A DNA stretch of 24,568 nt from a virus (IMGVR_UViG_3300021181_000039:1-24568), one strand, 5' to 3'; positions 15,437-23,225 are shown, counted from the stretch's first letter. Translations and numbers: made by a program. The notes: generated by a model from the sequence alone, not told the origin.

Positions 15437-15652
15437 TTAAGCCTTTTTGCCGTAAATAGGATGCGGGACGCGCTTGGCGCCGAGGCTTGAGTTAGGCTGG
15501 TGTACAGGACCGGATGAACGCACAGGCGTACCAGTGTGCTCATATGGAGTATTGCGGATTGTTTCTGACCCGATAATCGGCTGCGAGGGGCCATTGCTCG
15601 GGCCCTTCTCGTTTAGATTCATTCGAGTGATTCGAAGTTTTTGGTTGGACAT
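15437..15652 (-). CDS. Small Pro/Asn/Ser-rich protein after capsid (71 aa)
   Basis: The ATG at 15652 is preceded by GGAG at 7 nt, just downstream of the tandem hairpins. The 71-aa product is basic and likely disordered, with many Pro, Asn, Ser and Gly residues (for example GPSNGPSQPIIGSETIRN) and a lysine-rich start and end. I do not recognise it. Such short disordered proteins next to the capsid gene may line the capsid interior or act as linkers, but nothing here shows that. It ends 9 nt before the next gene, which has a very strong ribosome site. Confidence 0.6.
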   Translation of the reverse strand: MSNQKLRITRMNLNEKGPSNGPSQPIIGSETIRNTPYEHTGTPVRSSGPVHQPNSSLGAKRVPHPIYGKKA

Positions 15653-15667
15653 GGAGACACTCCGGCG

Positions 15668-15710
15668 GGTTTACGATGGTGTAAAACCGGCGGTTCATAC
15701 CGACACCGCC
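15668..15710 (-). terminator. Tandem hairpins after the capsid gene, possible weak attenuator
   Basis: The 76-nt gap between the capsid stop and the next gene contains two adjacent inverted repeats. The first, GGCGGT (15705-15710) with ACCGCC (15689-15694), encloses a 10-nt loop and is followed by GG and four T residues (15683-15686). The second, GGTTTTAC (15681-15688) with GTAAACC (15668-15674), has one bulged base and a 6-nt loop. The T-run is too short for a strong intrinsic terminator, so partial termination or transcript processing after the capsid message is more likely. Not tested by folding calculations. Confidence 0.4.
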
Positions 15711-15728
15711 CTGGCTATGTCGCCAACC

Positions 15729-16652
15729 CTACGGACCGTTCGAGCCCCATACGCAACGCGGATCGCCCCAGAAGATCGAGTAACGTTCACGAGACTTGGC
15801 CTTGGCATTGTCCGTGTCGTAGTCGTTGTCCTGAGTAAAAGTGATACCGACGCGGTTGAAGTAAATCATTCCGTTCGGCGCATTGCTGCGGAGGAACCAT
15901 GCATGTGGCGAGGTGAAATAGTGATTCAGGTGAATCCCGCCGGGGATGCTGTTCGTGGCCTTGAGCACGTTGATGTCGTTATCAGCCGTGCCAGACTGGA
16001 ACACTGACTTGAGAATACGGTTGGCATTGAACCATTCCTGGCGTGCGATGTGCAGGCTCTTGGGAATGATATTGATCAAGTTGCCGACGTCGTCCGTCGC
16101 GCCCATCATCTGAATAATCAGATCTTCAATGGAGGCTTCGCACAGGTCAGCACCGACAGCCAACATGTTCGACCACGTGCCGCCCGAGGTATTCGGGTGG
16201 GCCGTGTTGCACAGTGAAACGCCGTCGCCGCCGATGAAGCCGGCAGTGAACGCGTTGTTATAAACGTTTGCTACGACGTTTTCCTTCGTCTGGTTGAAGG
16301 CAAAGGCCAGCGCGCGAGAACGCGTTTTCGACACCGACTCGTAGAGGTCATCTTCCAACTCTACCTGTGAGACGATGTAGCCCAACGAATATTCAACGTG
16401 GGTCCAGATGCTGGAGAAGCCTTGCACTTCCGAGACGTAGTTTGTCGAGGCCGTTTCTTGCTTCACTTGCGCGAGACCGAACCCGATAATCTGGGTATCC
16501 TTCTCATAGTTCTGCGTGGACATCTCTTGGTCGCACAACGCAGTCCACTCTGGGACATGCTCGTTGTACATACGACCCCACCAGCCGTGGATGCCAGGCC
16601 AGAGCGCTAGGGGGTGGGAACCAGTGGTAATCGGACCGCCAACTGCTGCCAT
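15729..16652 (-). CDS. Major capsid protein, HK97 fold
   Basis: At 307 aa this is the expected size for an HK97-fold shell protein. It has an N-terminal arm with aromatic residues (ALWPGIHGWWGRMY), an E-loop-like stretch around residues 65-100, a long spine-helix candidate (SKTRSRALAFAFNQTKENVV, about 108-127), and the segment SLCNTAHPNTSGGTWSN at 146-162, which resembles the P-domain motif of Mu gpT-like and related capsid proteins. The C-terminal part, with RVGITFTQDNDYDTD followed by RERYSIFWGDPRCVWG, is typical of the last strands of such shells. A strong GGAGG precedes the ATG by 5 nt, fitting a highly made protein. It follows scaffold and candidate decoration genes and is followed by the only sizeable gap in the array. 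Confidence 0.88.
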   Translation of the reverse strand: MAAVGGPITTGSHPLALWPGIHGWWGRMYNEHVPEWTALCDQEMSTQNYEKDTQIIGFGLAQVKQETASTNYVSEVQGFSSIWTHVEYSLGYIVSQVELEDDLYESVSKTRSRALAFAFNQTKENVVANVYNNAFTAGFIGGDGVSLCNTAHPNTSGGTWSNMLAVGADLCEASIEDLIIQMMGATDDVGNLINIIPKSLHIARQEWFNANRILKSVFQSGTADNDINVLKATNSIPGGIHLNHYFTSPHAWFLRSNAPNGMIYFNRVGITFTQDNDYDTDNAKAKSRERYSIFWGDPRCVWGSNGP

Positions 16653-16664
16653 GATAGCCTCCCC

Positions 16665-17294
16665 TTATTGTCCGATCGTGCCAGAGCTCTTCAGTTCGTG
16701 AGCATTCCACGTAACGATGAAAGGCGTGTTGGCGCTGTTGCTTACATTGACCCGCTGGGATACACCAAGAACTTTGAGCGGGAACCCGACTGTGCCGGCG
16801 ATGGTACCAGTCGTCAGTGTCATCGTGCTGAGAACGCTGGTGAGGCCGGTAGGAATCGTCTGCGCAGCTGTTGCGTTGTACGTCGCATTGCCACCGATCC
16901 AGCCTGCTGTTACACCTGCAGCGGTGTTGTCGCCCATGATCTCCATGACCAAATTGGGATCATCTGCGACCATCACGTAGTAGTTCTGGAGCTTCACCTG
17001 TGGGACATAGGTATAGTCCAGCGCGTACGGGTTGCGGAACACACTCACGATAATACCGCGAGCAAGTTCCGTGGTAGCGCCCGTGCACTTGACAACTTGG
17101 GGAATGCCAAATGTCCCCCAGGGATTGCTAGTGTCCGAGCCGCCGCCGGTAATCGTTTTGACTGCATCGCCAATTGCATAAGTGTTCGTTGCGTCGCTCA
17201 ACGGAATCTCATACATGTGGCACTGGGAGCTATAGTCAAACGCTCCGTTCGCAGCCAGCACGGAAAATCCATGCGGGCTAAGCGGGTTTGCCAT
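16665..17294 (-). CDS. Head structural or decoration protein candidate (209 aa)
   Basis: The 209-aa sequence begins MANPLSPHGF, is rich in Thr, Ala, Gly and Val, and has little charge, as expected for a beta-rich virion protein. The segment RGIIVSVFRNPYALDYTYV and the later VMVADDPNLVMEIMGDNTA recall phage structural proteins encoded next to capsid genes. The start has AGGTG 5 nt upstream. It lies 12 nt before the capsid gene, where a decoration or capsid-stabilising protein is often found. No motif proves that; the structural call is supported mainly by composition and position. Confidence 0.7.
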   Translation of the reverse strand: MANPLSPHGFSVLAANGAFDYSSQCHMYEIPLSDATNTYAIGDAVKTITGGGSDTSNPWGTFGIPQVVKCTGATTELARGIIVSVFRNPYALDYTYVPQVKLQNYYVMVADDPNLVMEIMGDNTAAGVTAGWIGGNATYNATAAQTIPTGLTSVLSTMTLTTGTIAGTVGFPLKVLGVSQRVNVSNSANTPFIVTWNAHELKSSGTIGQ

Positions 17295-17302
17295 TTTGTC
17301 AC

Positions 17303-17848
17303 CTATTCACGTTTGGTGTCAATCGAGATGCTAGAGCCTTTAGGAATATAAGTCTCCGGGCGCCTAACACCGTCTATTTTGCCGGACTTGATTTGTTCGT
17401 CGACCTTGCGCGCGCGAGACTGGTAGAAGGCACAATTCTCTTCGTACCACTCTTGCTTGATTTTCATCAGATGCATGGTCAACGGCTTCCCGCTGTCGTG
17501 TGACCCGGAGATGCAGGTCATGTATTCGCCAGCAGAATCGGTGTCGTTGCCGCGCCGGCGAGCGCGCTTGACTTCCGACCGCAATACGTACTCGTAGCCG
17601 TTTTCTTCCGCGTCTTCGAGCCTGCCTGGGTAGTCCGCGATCCAGTGGAGATGGTACCCTGGAATCTTCGTGACTGCCAATGTTAGCTTACCTGTGCCGA
17701 ACATCGTGCGAGTGCGTTCGAAACCGCCCTCGAGTTCGGGGTTCCGCGCGCGCGGATTGACAACTTCGTCCACCGCCATGCGCGAGGGAATACGTTCTTG
17801 CGGGCCCAGATCCATCTCTTGCCCGTCATCATTGTCTGTGATCTTCAT
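17303..17848 (-). CDS. Conserved-looking head-region protein of unknown function (181 aa)
   Basis: The start is ATG at 17848, overlapping the scaffold stop (ATGA) and preceded by AGGAG at 7 nt; an upstream TTG is not needed. The acidic N-terminus is followed by a compact central region, IPGYHLHWIADYPGRLED then NGYEYVLRSEV, a basic patch KRARRRG, and a helical C-terminal part (MKIKQEWYEENCAFYQ) ending in YIPKGSSISID. I have a general impression that proteins with a W-x-x-D plus NGYEYV pattern occur beside phage scaffold and capsid genes, but I cannot name a family. Position suggests a minor head or capsid-completion protein. Confidence 0.75.
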   Translation of the reverse strand: MKITDNDDGQEMDLGPQERIPSRMAVDEVVNPRARNPELEGGFERTRTMFGTGKLTLAVTKIPGYHLHWIADYPGRLEDAEENGYEYVLRSEVKRARRRGNDTDSAGEYMTCISGSHDSGKPLTMHLMKIKQEWYEENCAFYQSRARKVDEQIKSGKIDGVRRPETYIPKGSSISIDTKRE

Positions 17849-18690
17849 GATCCTGCTCCTGGCTGTTTCCAATATTCTTCGGCATAGTCTTCGAGGGTCT
17901 TATAGATCCCCGCTTTGACATAACGTTGCCCTGCTCTCATTGCGTCGTCGGGAAGAGCCGACACGGATTTCTTGCCCGTGCGTGGTCTCACACCACTTCC
18001 GCCCTCGCCAGCACCTGGGGTGATAGCGATCTTTTTCTTTACACCAAAACGATCGGGGAACATCTTCCGTACGCGCTCATCCAACTCTTCGAGCCTGTCT
18101 TCCACAGAAAGGTCAACGCGTTTACCCAGTCGTGCTGCATGACCATCGGCAAAGGCAACCATGTCTTCGTTCTCCGGCGAGGTGTTATACCACGTCGCGT
18201 TGTCTTTGTACCACTGTGTGAGCTGCGGCGGTTGTTCGACTTGCTTGGTTGGGGCAGCCGCTGGCTGGACCTTCGGCACTGCGGACGGAGCGCTCTTCAA
18301 CTCGTCCATCTCATCGGCGATTTCTTCGGCCAGCTCCATGTTGCCTGCGACCATAGCTGCGCGCCGTTCTGACTTCATCCGAGCAAGAGCCGCGTCGATA
18401 GCGCGCTTCTCCATGCCCTCGTGGTACTTCCGAATTTCCTCGATCGTCTTTCCCTGGTCTTCGAGCCGGCTCTTTGCTTCAGCCAACTCCCGGCGCAAGG
18501 CTTCATTTTCGCGCTTTGTGAACTGCTTAATCTCCCGCCCACGAGCAACGAAAGTCTCTGCATCCACCCAGTCCTTTTCCTTGCCCTTAAACTCGTCCGC
18601 CGGGCGCCAGCCTTGCACCCGTGCCTCACGTTCGATGGCTTCGTTATCACCACCTGTGTCTACTTCATTTCCTTCGTCGAGCGTGCTCAT
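17845..18690 (-). CDS. Scaffolding-type coiled-coil protein
   Basis: The 281-aa protein is rich in Glu, Lys, Ala and Arg, with a long predicted coiled coil at about 55-135 (including KRENEALRRELAEAKSRLE). Before it is a motif frequent in phage scaffolds: an acidic start, ARVQGWRPADEFKG, then DWVDAETFVARG. A Pro/Ala linker at about 138-155 leads to a second helical part and a C-terminus ending AGIYKTLEDYAEEYWKQPG. Scaffolds guide the major capsid protein into a procapsid and then leave. Its position between portal/co-chaperonin and capsid genes is the classic scaffold position. Its ATG overlaps the stop of the co-chaperonin gene. A separate internal capsid role cannot be excluded. Confidence 0.75.
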   Translation of the reverse strand: MSTLDEGNEVDTGGDNEAIEREARVQGWRPADEFKGKEKDWVDAETFVARGREIKQFTKRENEALRRELAEAKSRLEDQGKTIEEIRKYHEGMEKRAIDAALARMKSERRAAMVAGNMELAEEIADEMDELKSAPSAVPKVQPAAAPTKQVEQPPQLTQWYKDNATWYNTSPENEDMVAFADGHAARLGKRVDLSVEDRLEELDERVRKMFPDRFGVKKKIAITPGAGEGGSGVRPRTGKKSVSALPDDAMRAGQRYVKAGIYKTLEDYAEEYWKQPGAGS

Positions 18691-19076
18691 TGCTTGCCCC
18701 TGTATACCATTGTCAAGTCCGTGTCATGCATAATACGATACTCGACATTGTTGTCTTCTGAGTCTTTTTCCATATGGACCCAGCCGTGGTGCTTCTGGAA
18801 CTTAACCCGGTCGCCGACGTGAACCCAGTCTGTTTGGATCCAAGCTTGCAACTCGCTGTCCCATCTGCGCATGTCTTTGAAGGCTAGCGGCCCCATTGCT
18901 GCCACGGTGCCTTCGGTCTGGTTCATGGCATCGCGCTCACTTTGGGAGGGCAAAACAAAAATCCCACCGTGCGAAAAGCTTTCCACCAGATCCAGCTGAA
19001 TTGCTATCTTGTTTCCGGACGGGACCCATTCAGGTTCCCTCAACGCCTTCCGGACTGTCTTCGCGATCTCTGTCAT
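18687..19076 (-). CDS. GroES-like co-chaperonin for head assembly
   Basis: The 129-aa protein has the layout of a Cpn10/GroES subunit. A basic N-terminus leads to the first beta-strands (NKIAIQLDLVE) and a mobile-loop region with FSHGGIFVLPSQ at about 34-45. Its Gly-Gly-hydrophobic motif corresponds to the GGIVL of GroES that docks on GroEL. Then come GTVAAMGP (compare GEVLAVG), VGDRVKF at 87-93 and a C-terminal YRIMHDTDLTMV (compare the GroES end ILRESDILAV). An extra segment at about 66-85 lies where the roof region would be. Known phage examples (T4 gp31) cap host GroEL to fold the capsid protein, and the location between portal and scaffold fits that. The start ATG at 19076 has AGGA 5 nt upstream; a TTG start at 19088 is less likely. 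The call rests on motifs and synteny. Confidence 0.8.
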   Translation of the reverse strand: MTEIAKTVRKALREPEWVPSGNKIAIQLDLVESFSHGGIFVLPSQSERDAMNQTEGTVAAMGPLAFKDMRRWDSELQAWIQTDWVHVGDRVKFQKHHGWVHMEKDSEDNNVEYRIMHDTDLTMVYRGKQ

Positions 19077-19302
19077 CGTCTTCCTCAATCAGTAAGTTAA
19101 TCAAACTATCTACCTCAGCTATCCGACCTACCACGTCGGCTGTTCGCATCGCGGTGGCTTCCATTTCCTTGAACGTCGTGCCGCCACTTGCGAGCAATTC
19201 TACGTACTCCTGCCGGCGCAGCCTAAGCCCCGCCAGAACTTCCTGTGTTACTTGACTTAGCTGCCAAGCTAGCCATTGATCTCTCGTGCTCACGTTGGGC
19301 AT
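19030..19302 (-). CDS. Small helical protein downstream of portal (90 aa)
   Basis: I do not recognise a named family. The ATG at 19302 is preceded by an AGGGAGAAG purine tract; the gene overlaps the portal end by 80 nt and the co-chaperonin gene by 47 nt. The sequence is mainly helical (QWLAWQLSQVTQEVLAGL, then RTADVVGRIAEVDSLINLL) and ends in a very acidic tail. Two helices plus an acidic end would suit a small assembly factor, but that is only a guess. The long overlaps show strongly coupled translation within the head-assembly block. Confidence 0.7.
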   Translation of the reverse strand: MPNVSTRDQWLAWQLSQVTQEVLAGLRLRRQEYVELLASGGTTFKEMEATAMRTADVVGRIAEVDSLINLLIEEDDDRDREDSPEGVEGT

Positions 19303-21409
19303 CGTCTTCTTCTCCCTTGTCTTGAGTCTTCACCATCTCATGCGCGAGAGCCATGGCTTTGATCACCCCGTCGAGGTGAGCGTTCTTCGCGCCTATCTGC
19401 ATTTCCAACATAGCTATCTGATGGCCAGTGTCGACCCCCTTGGCATTTGCCATGGCTTCTGCTGCCTGGGCTGTGAGTAGAGCAATTTCTGCTTGCAGCT
19501 TGGATTTGTCTTGCTCCAGTTCTTGCATAGCAATCTGGACTTTGGACTTGACGTCGTCGGCCTTGGCTTGCGCGGTGATTTGCTTGGCTTGGGAATCGAG
19601 CATCTTCGGATTCGGCAAAGGCTGCGCGCCAGCTGGGACTTTGCCAGACGGTGGTTTGCCTTGGGACTTTAGAGTCTCGTCGTCGATGAAGTACTGTGGA
19701 TTGATCACGAACCGATCGGGGTCTTGCACCTTCCAGGCTTCGAGCCAATAGAGAGTCGCTTGGTAACGGTCGAACCCAGGCATTTGCACCGACGCGGTGA
19801 AGATAGCCTGAGCCTGGTTCATTCTTTGGACGTCAGACATATAGAAGGGATTCGCAGCGGGTCTGATGAGATTGATCCCCGTTGGCGAGTAATCCGCGTC
19901 GAATATATCCGCAGAATTGCCCTTAGCATCGTAGTACGACGTCTTACCATCCGCCAAGAAATTAACGTTAAGTCGGAAGAGTTTTTGCAGTTCTCTGGTA
20001 AAGGCTTTATGAGTCCGTTTATATATTCCATTGAACGTTGTCATCCCTTGTTCGACCATGGTCTGCGACGTTTGCGCAGGAGTATTTTGGCCAGGGTTGC
20101 CGCCAAGGAGAAGGTCAGTGGCACCGATCACGTTCTGGCCCCATTCGATCAGCAGCTGAACGAGCTTGAACAAAGCCTCGCTTGGCGCGGGTACTGGCAA
20201 GGGCAGAATGTTATCCTTCATGTCCGAGCCCAGACAGTCTAACGTTGTCCACTTTCCTGGGCTTTGATGAATGTCTCCCTTCTTGAGCTTCGCGCCCTTG
20301 CCGAGGAACCCGCCGCCTGCGTTCTGGAGCGTGCCTGCATCGAGCATTTGATTAAGCGCAGAGTCAATGATTTCGCTAACCGGGCCGAGCAGAGCTCCGA
20401 GGCCGAGGTCATAGAAGCCACCATCTGGCGAGGGGATAAAGGTGTACTTGGTATACATCCCACACGGGGCAATACGTAGTACCTGCGGTTTCTTGCTACT
20501 TCCTTTGCGAGGCGTTGTCCATGTAATGTCTTTGCGGGTGTAGAGGGGAGCGATTCGCAGAACCTGTCTAGAGTCATACCGGACGGTAACCACGTATGGC
20601 TCACGGTACCCGTCGTTGTCCAGGTCAAGGTAGACGCATTGTTCCAATAGCTCGTATGGAGTGTCTGAGTCGACGGGAGGCGGGTTAGTACCTTGCCGTT
20701 TGTCGATACCGTTGCCGTCGCGTAGAGTCGGGAGTTGGGCATGTTTGGTGCCATCTTTGAACTCGCAAAAGAGATCTGTCAATTGCATCTCACGAACGGC
20801 GTTGTGAGACATGTACATGACGTGGGTTACGCGCTGGGTTTCTTCAATCGACGTGGCCCAGTAGTTGACAACCAGGTCCCTCGGATTGACGCAGACCGAG
20901 CGATTAATCCCGCGTATCGGGTCGTACCAAGTCTTCTTGAACACACAGCCCATAATAGCCTGGATCAAAAAAGCCTTGTCCTGTTCTTCTTCCCAGTCGA
21001 GCATTTCCTCCAATATCTGGTAGGACATATGCATTTTAATGCGCACTGCCCGAGTCTCTTCCTGCTGATCTCCCGGCTTGATGGCTTTAGCAGCCACAGG
21101 CATAGGGCCGTTAAGAAGAGCAGGGTAAGCGCGAGACTGATACTGCAGCGCCGCAGTTGTGATGAGAGGAAGCTTAACATTCGCCGCGTTTTCCCAGGGG
21201 AAAGTTTTCTTTTCCACAACCTGCAAGGCCAGCTCCATCGCCTTGCCCATACGTTTCTCCCACTCGCGCCGGGAGTTTTGGTCTGCGACAAAGTTATCGC
21301 AAACGCGGAAGCCGAGTTGAGCCAAGTCCGACTCATCCATTAGCTCACAGATGTTCGGGCACGCTACCAGCGTGTGAATGTCAATAGCTTCCTCTATCTC
21401 CCAGGCCAC
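19223..21409 (-). CDS. Portal protein, P22 gp1-like size
   Basis: The portal is the dodecameric ring at one capsid vertex through which DNA enters and leaves. At 728 aa it matches the size of the P22 portal. The N-terminal half is an alpha/beta body with typical portal features (a NPRDLVVNYWAT segment, the YELLEQCVYLDLDNDG region and a DLGLGALLGPVSEIID segment before the long helices). Residues from about 600 onward are Ala/Gln/Lys/Glu-rich and predicted to form a long helix or coiled coil, as in the P22 barrel. The start is GTG at 21409, set by GGAGG at 7 nt spacing. It directly follows the terminase region, as in most tailed phages. The 3' end overlaps the next gene by 80 nt. Confidence 0.88.
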   Translation of the reverse strand: MAWEIEEAIDIHTLVACPNICELMDESDLAQLGFRVCDNFVADQNSRREWEKRMGKAMELALQVVEKKTFPWENAANVKLPLITTAALQYQSRAYPALLNGPMPVAAKAIKPGDQQEETRAVRIKMHMSYQILEEMLDWEEEQDKAFLIQAIMGCVFKKTWYDPIRGINRSVCVNPRDLVVNYWATSIEETQRVTHVMYMSHNAVREMQLTDLFCEFKDGTKHAQLPTLRDGNGIDKRQGTNPPPVDSDTPYELLEQCVYLDLDNDGYREPYVVTVRYDSRQVLRIAPLYTRKDITWTTPRKGSSKKPQVLRIAPCGMYTKYTFIPSPDGGFYDLGLGALLGPVSEIIDSALNQMLDAGTLQNAGGGFLGKGAKLKKGDIHQSPGKWTTLDCLGSDMKDNILPLPVPAPSEALFKLVQLLIEWGQNVIGATDLLLGGNPGQNTPAQTSQTMVEQGMTTFNGIYKRTHKAFTRELQKLFRLNVNFLADGKTSYYDAKGNSADIFDADYSPTGINLIRPAANPFYMSDVQRMNQAQAIFTASVQMPGFDRYQATLYWLEAWKVQDPDRFVINPQYFIDDETLKSQGKPPSGKVPAGAQPLPNPKMLDSQAKQITAQAKADDVKSKVQIAMQELEQDKSKLQAEIALLTAQAAEAMANAKGVDTGHQIAMLEMQIGAKNAHLDGVIKAMALAHEMVKTQDKGEEDDAQREHERSMASLAAKSSNTGSSGGA

Positions 21410-21412
21410 TGA

Positions 21413-21478
21413 TCAACCTCCGTTGTGGTAGTCGCAATTGCAGCGGTGCATCTCCGCGCCACAGATGCCACAGGTCAT
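21413..21478 (-). CDS. Cysteine-rich zinc-knuckle-like micro-protein (21 aa)
   Basis: A 21-codon ORF starts with an ATG overlapping the TGA of the 59-aa gene (ATGA) and ends just before the GGAGG-preceded GTG of the portal gene. Four Cys and two His fall in 16 residues: Cys3-x2-Cys6, His11, Cys13-x-Cys15 and His18 (core TCGICGAEMHRCNCDYH), which suggests a metal-binding knuckle. No separate ribosome site is clear, so translation would depend on coupling to the upstream gene. The same codons could instead be the C-terminus of a longer, less convincing frame starting at 21760. The density of metal-ligand residues is the main reason for listing it. Confidence 0.5.
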   Translation of the reverse strand: MTCGICGAEMHRCNCDYHNGG

Positions 21479-21654
21479 GCACCGTTGATCAGGTTCCATT
21501 TGAGGAACTCCAGCACACCCACTGTCTGCGACAGTGACATGTTGTCGAACTTCGGATTCGTTACTACCGCGTACAGCTCGTCCTGCAACGCACCGCCCAG
21601 GACACTCAAGTCCCGCAGCTCCACCAGCGGCCAAACTTTTTTGGGCTGATCCAT
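21475..21654 (-). CDS. Small hypothetical protein between terminase and portal (59 aa)
   Basis: This 59-codon gene begins with ATG at 21654, preceded by AAGGAG at 7 nt spacing, and ends in a TGA overlapping the ATG of the next micro-gene. The translation is a balanced, protein-like sequence starting MDQPKKVWPLVELRDLS and ending FLKWNLINGA, with mostly G or C at third positions. It reads as an amphipathic helical protein; no family is recognised. It fills the space between the large terminase and portal genes, where small accessory genes are common. A competing frame runs through the same DNA (21413-21760, 115 codons), but its middle is Gly/Arg/Ala-rich and looks like a shadow. Confidence 0.7.
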   Translation of the reverse strand: MDQPKKVWPLVELRDLSVLGGALQDELYAVVTNPKFDNMSLSQTVGVLEFLKWNLINGA

Positions 21655-21689
21655 TGAGCATCTCCTTGACTTCCGGCATTTGCATTACC

Positions 21690-23225
21690 TCAGTAACCTG
21701 TCGTCTCGCTGCGGCCCGTGCTTCCCGTTGTAGCAACCATTTCGTCGTAGTCTTCTTCATCTTGCTCTTCCTTGGTCAGAGCAGGGACCATTGTCGCCAG
21801 CTCCATACCTATCATGCTCAGTACGTCTACACGGTCGTCGTGCTTCGCGCGGGGAAAGCCTTGCATCTCCTGCTTCAGTTCTTCAAAACCACCAGGCATA
21901 TTCGTGTTGTACCGGACCCCACGCGCAGCATGTCTCGCTTGCCAACTCCGGGCTCTCATTTTCTTGTCGTTTTTGGGGCTTACGAGCTTCATTGGCAGGT
22001 AGTGGTTTCGCTCGTGCATCATCAAAGTGAGAAATGGTAAGATAGACTTGGCGATGTTTTCCGCCTCGACTATCCAGAATTCCGGTTTGTACAAGAGATC
22101 GAGTTCGAACCATTTTTCCGCTGCCTTTAAAGTATCGATCAGATCCGCGTGCATCTCTAGAACACAGGCGATGTTGTCCGAGTTCACGCCGACGATGCCA
22201 AAAGCTGTGTTGTCAGTGTCTTTCTTTTCCGAAACTGCAAAGTCGATCGCACCGTAGATCGTCATCGAGCGTTCGAAGTCTTTGCCCTCCATAGGCACAA
22301 AGCCCTCACTGACGTAGAACTCATTGCCCTCAGCAATGGCAATGCCGAGGTATTCTTGCGAGTAGCCGTTCTTGTTCCGCAACTGCTCGTAGCGCTTCTG
22401 AATCTGGCGGAGTTTTTTCTCCGTGAACTTCTCGGGCCAAAGCAGCTCGGTGAAGTTCGAGTAAGACTTGTGTGCGCGGCGGAAGAAACCATTCCAGGTA
22501 GGCTCCTCGCCTTTCTCTAGAAGCTCTGCCGCGAAAAGTTGAGACTGATGCAAGAAGTTATTCAGCAACGAGTCTTCATGCAAAATCGTCCCAACCATTC
22601 TAATCTTGCCATCGTCGCTGACCGCCGGCAAGACCGCATTCATGAACCAGTATTTCAACTTCGCGCGCGAGAGATCGTTCAAAACGTCTTCATCGTTTTC
22701 AAGATCATCGACCCGGATTTTCCCAGGCCGCATCTGGCGCCACAACTCACCACGGACTTTCTGCCCTGCACCACGGGCCATGACGCAGAACTCACGGCCT
22801 TTGACCCTTCCTACCAACTCCGTCTCGTTCGACTTCAGCACCTGGACCTGGAAGACTTCCTGCAAGTCCCGGTACGCACTGTCTTCCAGAATATACGTAA
22901 TGTTCTCTAAGAACTGCGCCGCCTTTTTCTCGTTAACCCCAATAAGCATTTCAAAATCTTCTGCCCCAAACAGGACGTCGGCAAGAGTACAGGTAATAGT
23001 ACTACCTGTCGTCTTGGCGTGCCCACGAGGACAGACAGCCACACCGAGCTCAGAACTTGAGCAGTCCCATTCCCAGAGGTCGTAGTGAAAACTAGGTGTT
23101 GGTTTAGCTTTATCGAAACCGGCGGCAAGAAAGGTTTCAGAAAATCCCGCGATAAGATGTGCATCGAGTTGTATCCTTTCCGCCGCAGCGGTTTCCCAGG
23201 GGTAGTCTTTCGGTTTGCGGGCCAA
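21690..23225 (-). CDS. terL: Terminase large subunit (TerL), ATPase-nuclease
   Basis: TerL is the motor that pumps DNA through the portal and cuts the concatemer. The 511-aa product shows the family's parts in order: a deviant Walker A, CPRGHAKTT, at 65-73; Walker B, IRVDDLEND, at 170-178; a coupling-motif region MVGTILHE at 210-217; and a C-terminal RNase H-like nuclease with Asp328 (GAIDFAV), an acidic pair around Glu387/Glu389 (VEAEN) and HDD at 462-464. Length is typical and both domains are intact. The start is TTG at 23225, preceded by AGGGG at 6 nt; no ATG lies suitably before the Walker A motif. The upstream codon in frame is the TAG of the 112-aa gene. The acidic tail ends just before two micro-genes. 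Confidence 0.95.
   Translation of the reverse strand: MARKPKDYPWETAAAERIQLDAHLIAGFSETFLAAGFDKAKPTPSFHYDLWEWDCSSSELGVAVCPRGHAKTTGSTITCTLADVLFGAEDFEMLIGVNEKKAAQFLENITYILEDSAYRDLQEVFQVQVLKSNETELVGRVKGREFCVMARGAGQKVRGELWRQMRPGKIRVDDLENDEDVLNDLSRAKLKYWFMNAVLPAVSDDGKIRMVGTILHEDSLLNNFLHQSQLFAAELLEKGEEPTWNGFFRRAHKSYSNFTELLWPEKFTEKKLRQIQKRYEQLRNKNGYSQEYLGIAIAEGNEFYVSEGFVPMEGKDFERSMTIYGAIDFAVSEKKDTDNTAFGIVGVNSDNIACVLEMHADLIDTLKAAEKWFELDLLYKPEFWIVEAENIAKSILPFLTLMMHERNHYLPMKLVSPKNDKKMRARSWQARHAARGVRYNTNMPGGFEELKQEMQGFPRAKHDDRVDVLSMIGMELATMVPALTKEEQDEEDYDEMVATTGSTGRSETTGY

Noticed and set aside
15280-15594. 104-codon minus-strand frame over the start of the 257-aa structural gene
   Set aside because: Ser/Arg-rich shadow; both overlapped genes have clear ribosome sites and protein-like sequence.
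17288-17330. TTGACA (17318-17323) upstream of the decoration-like gene as a -35 box
   Set aside because: No acceptable -10 box at 16-18 nt spacing; the hexamer lies inside codons of the upstream gene.
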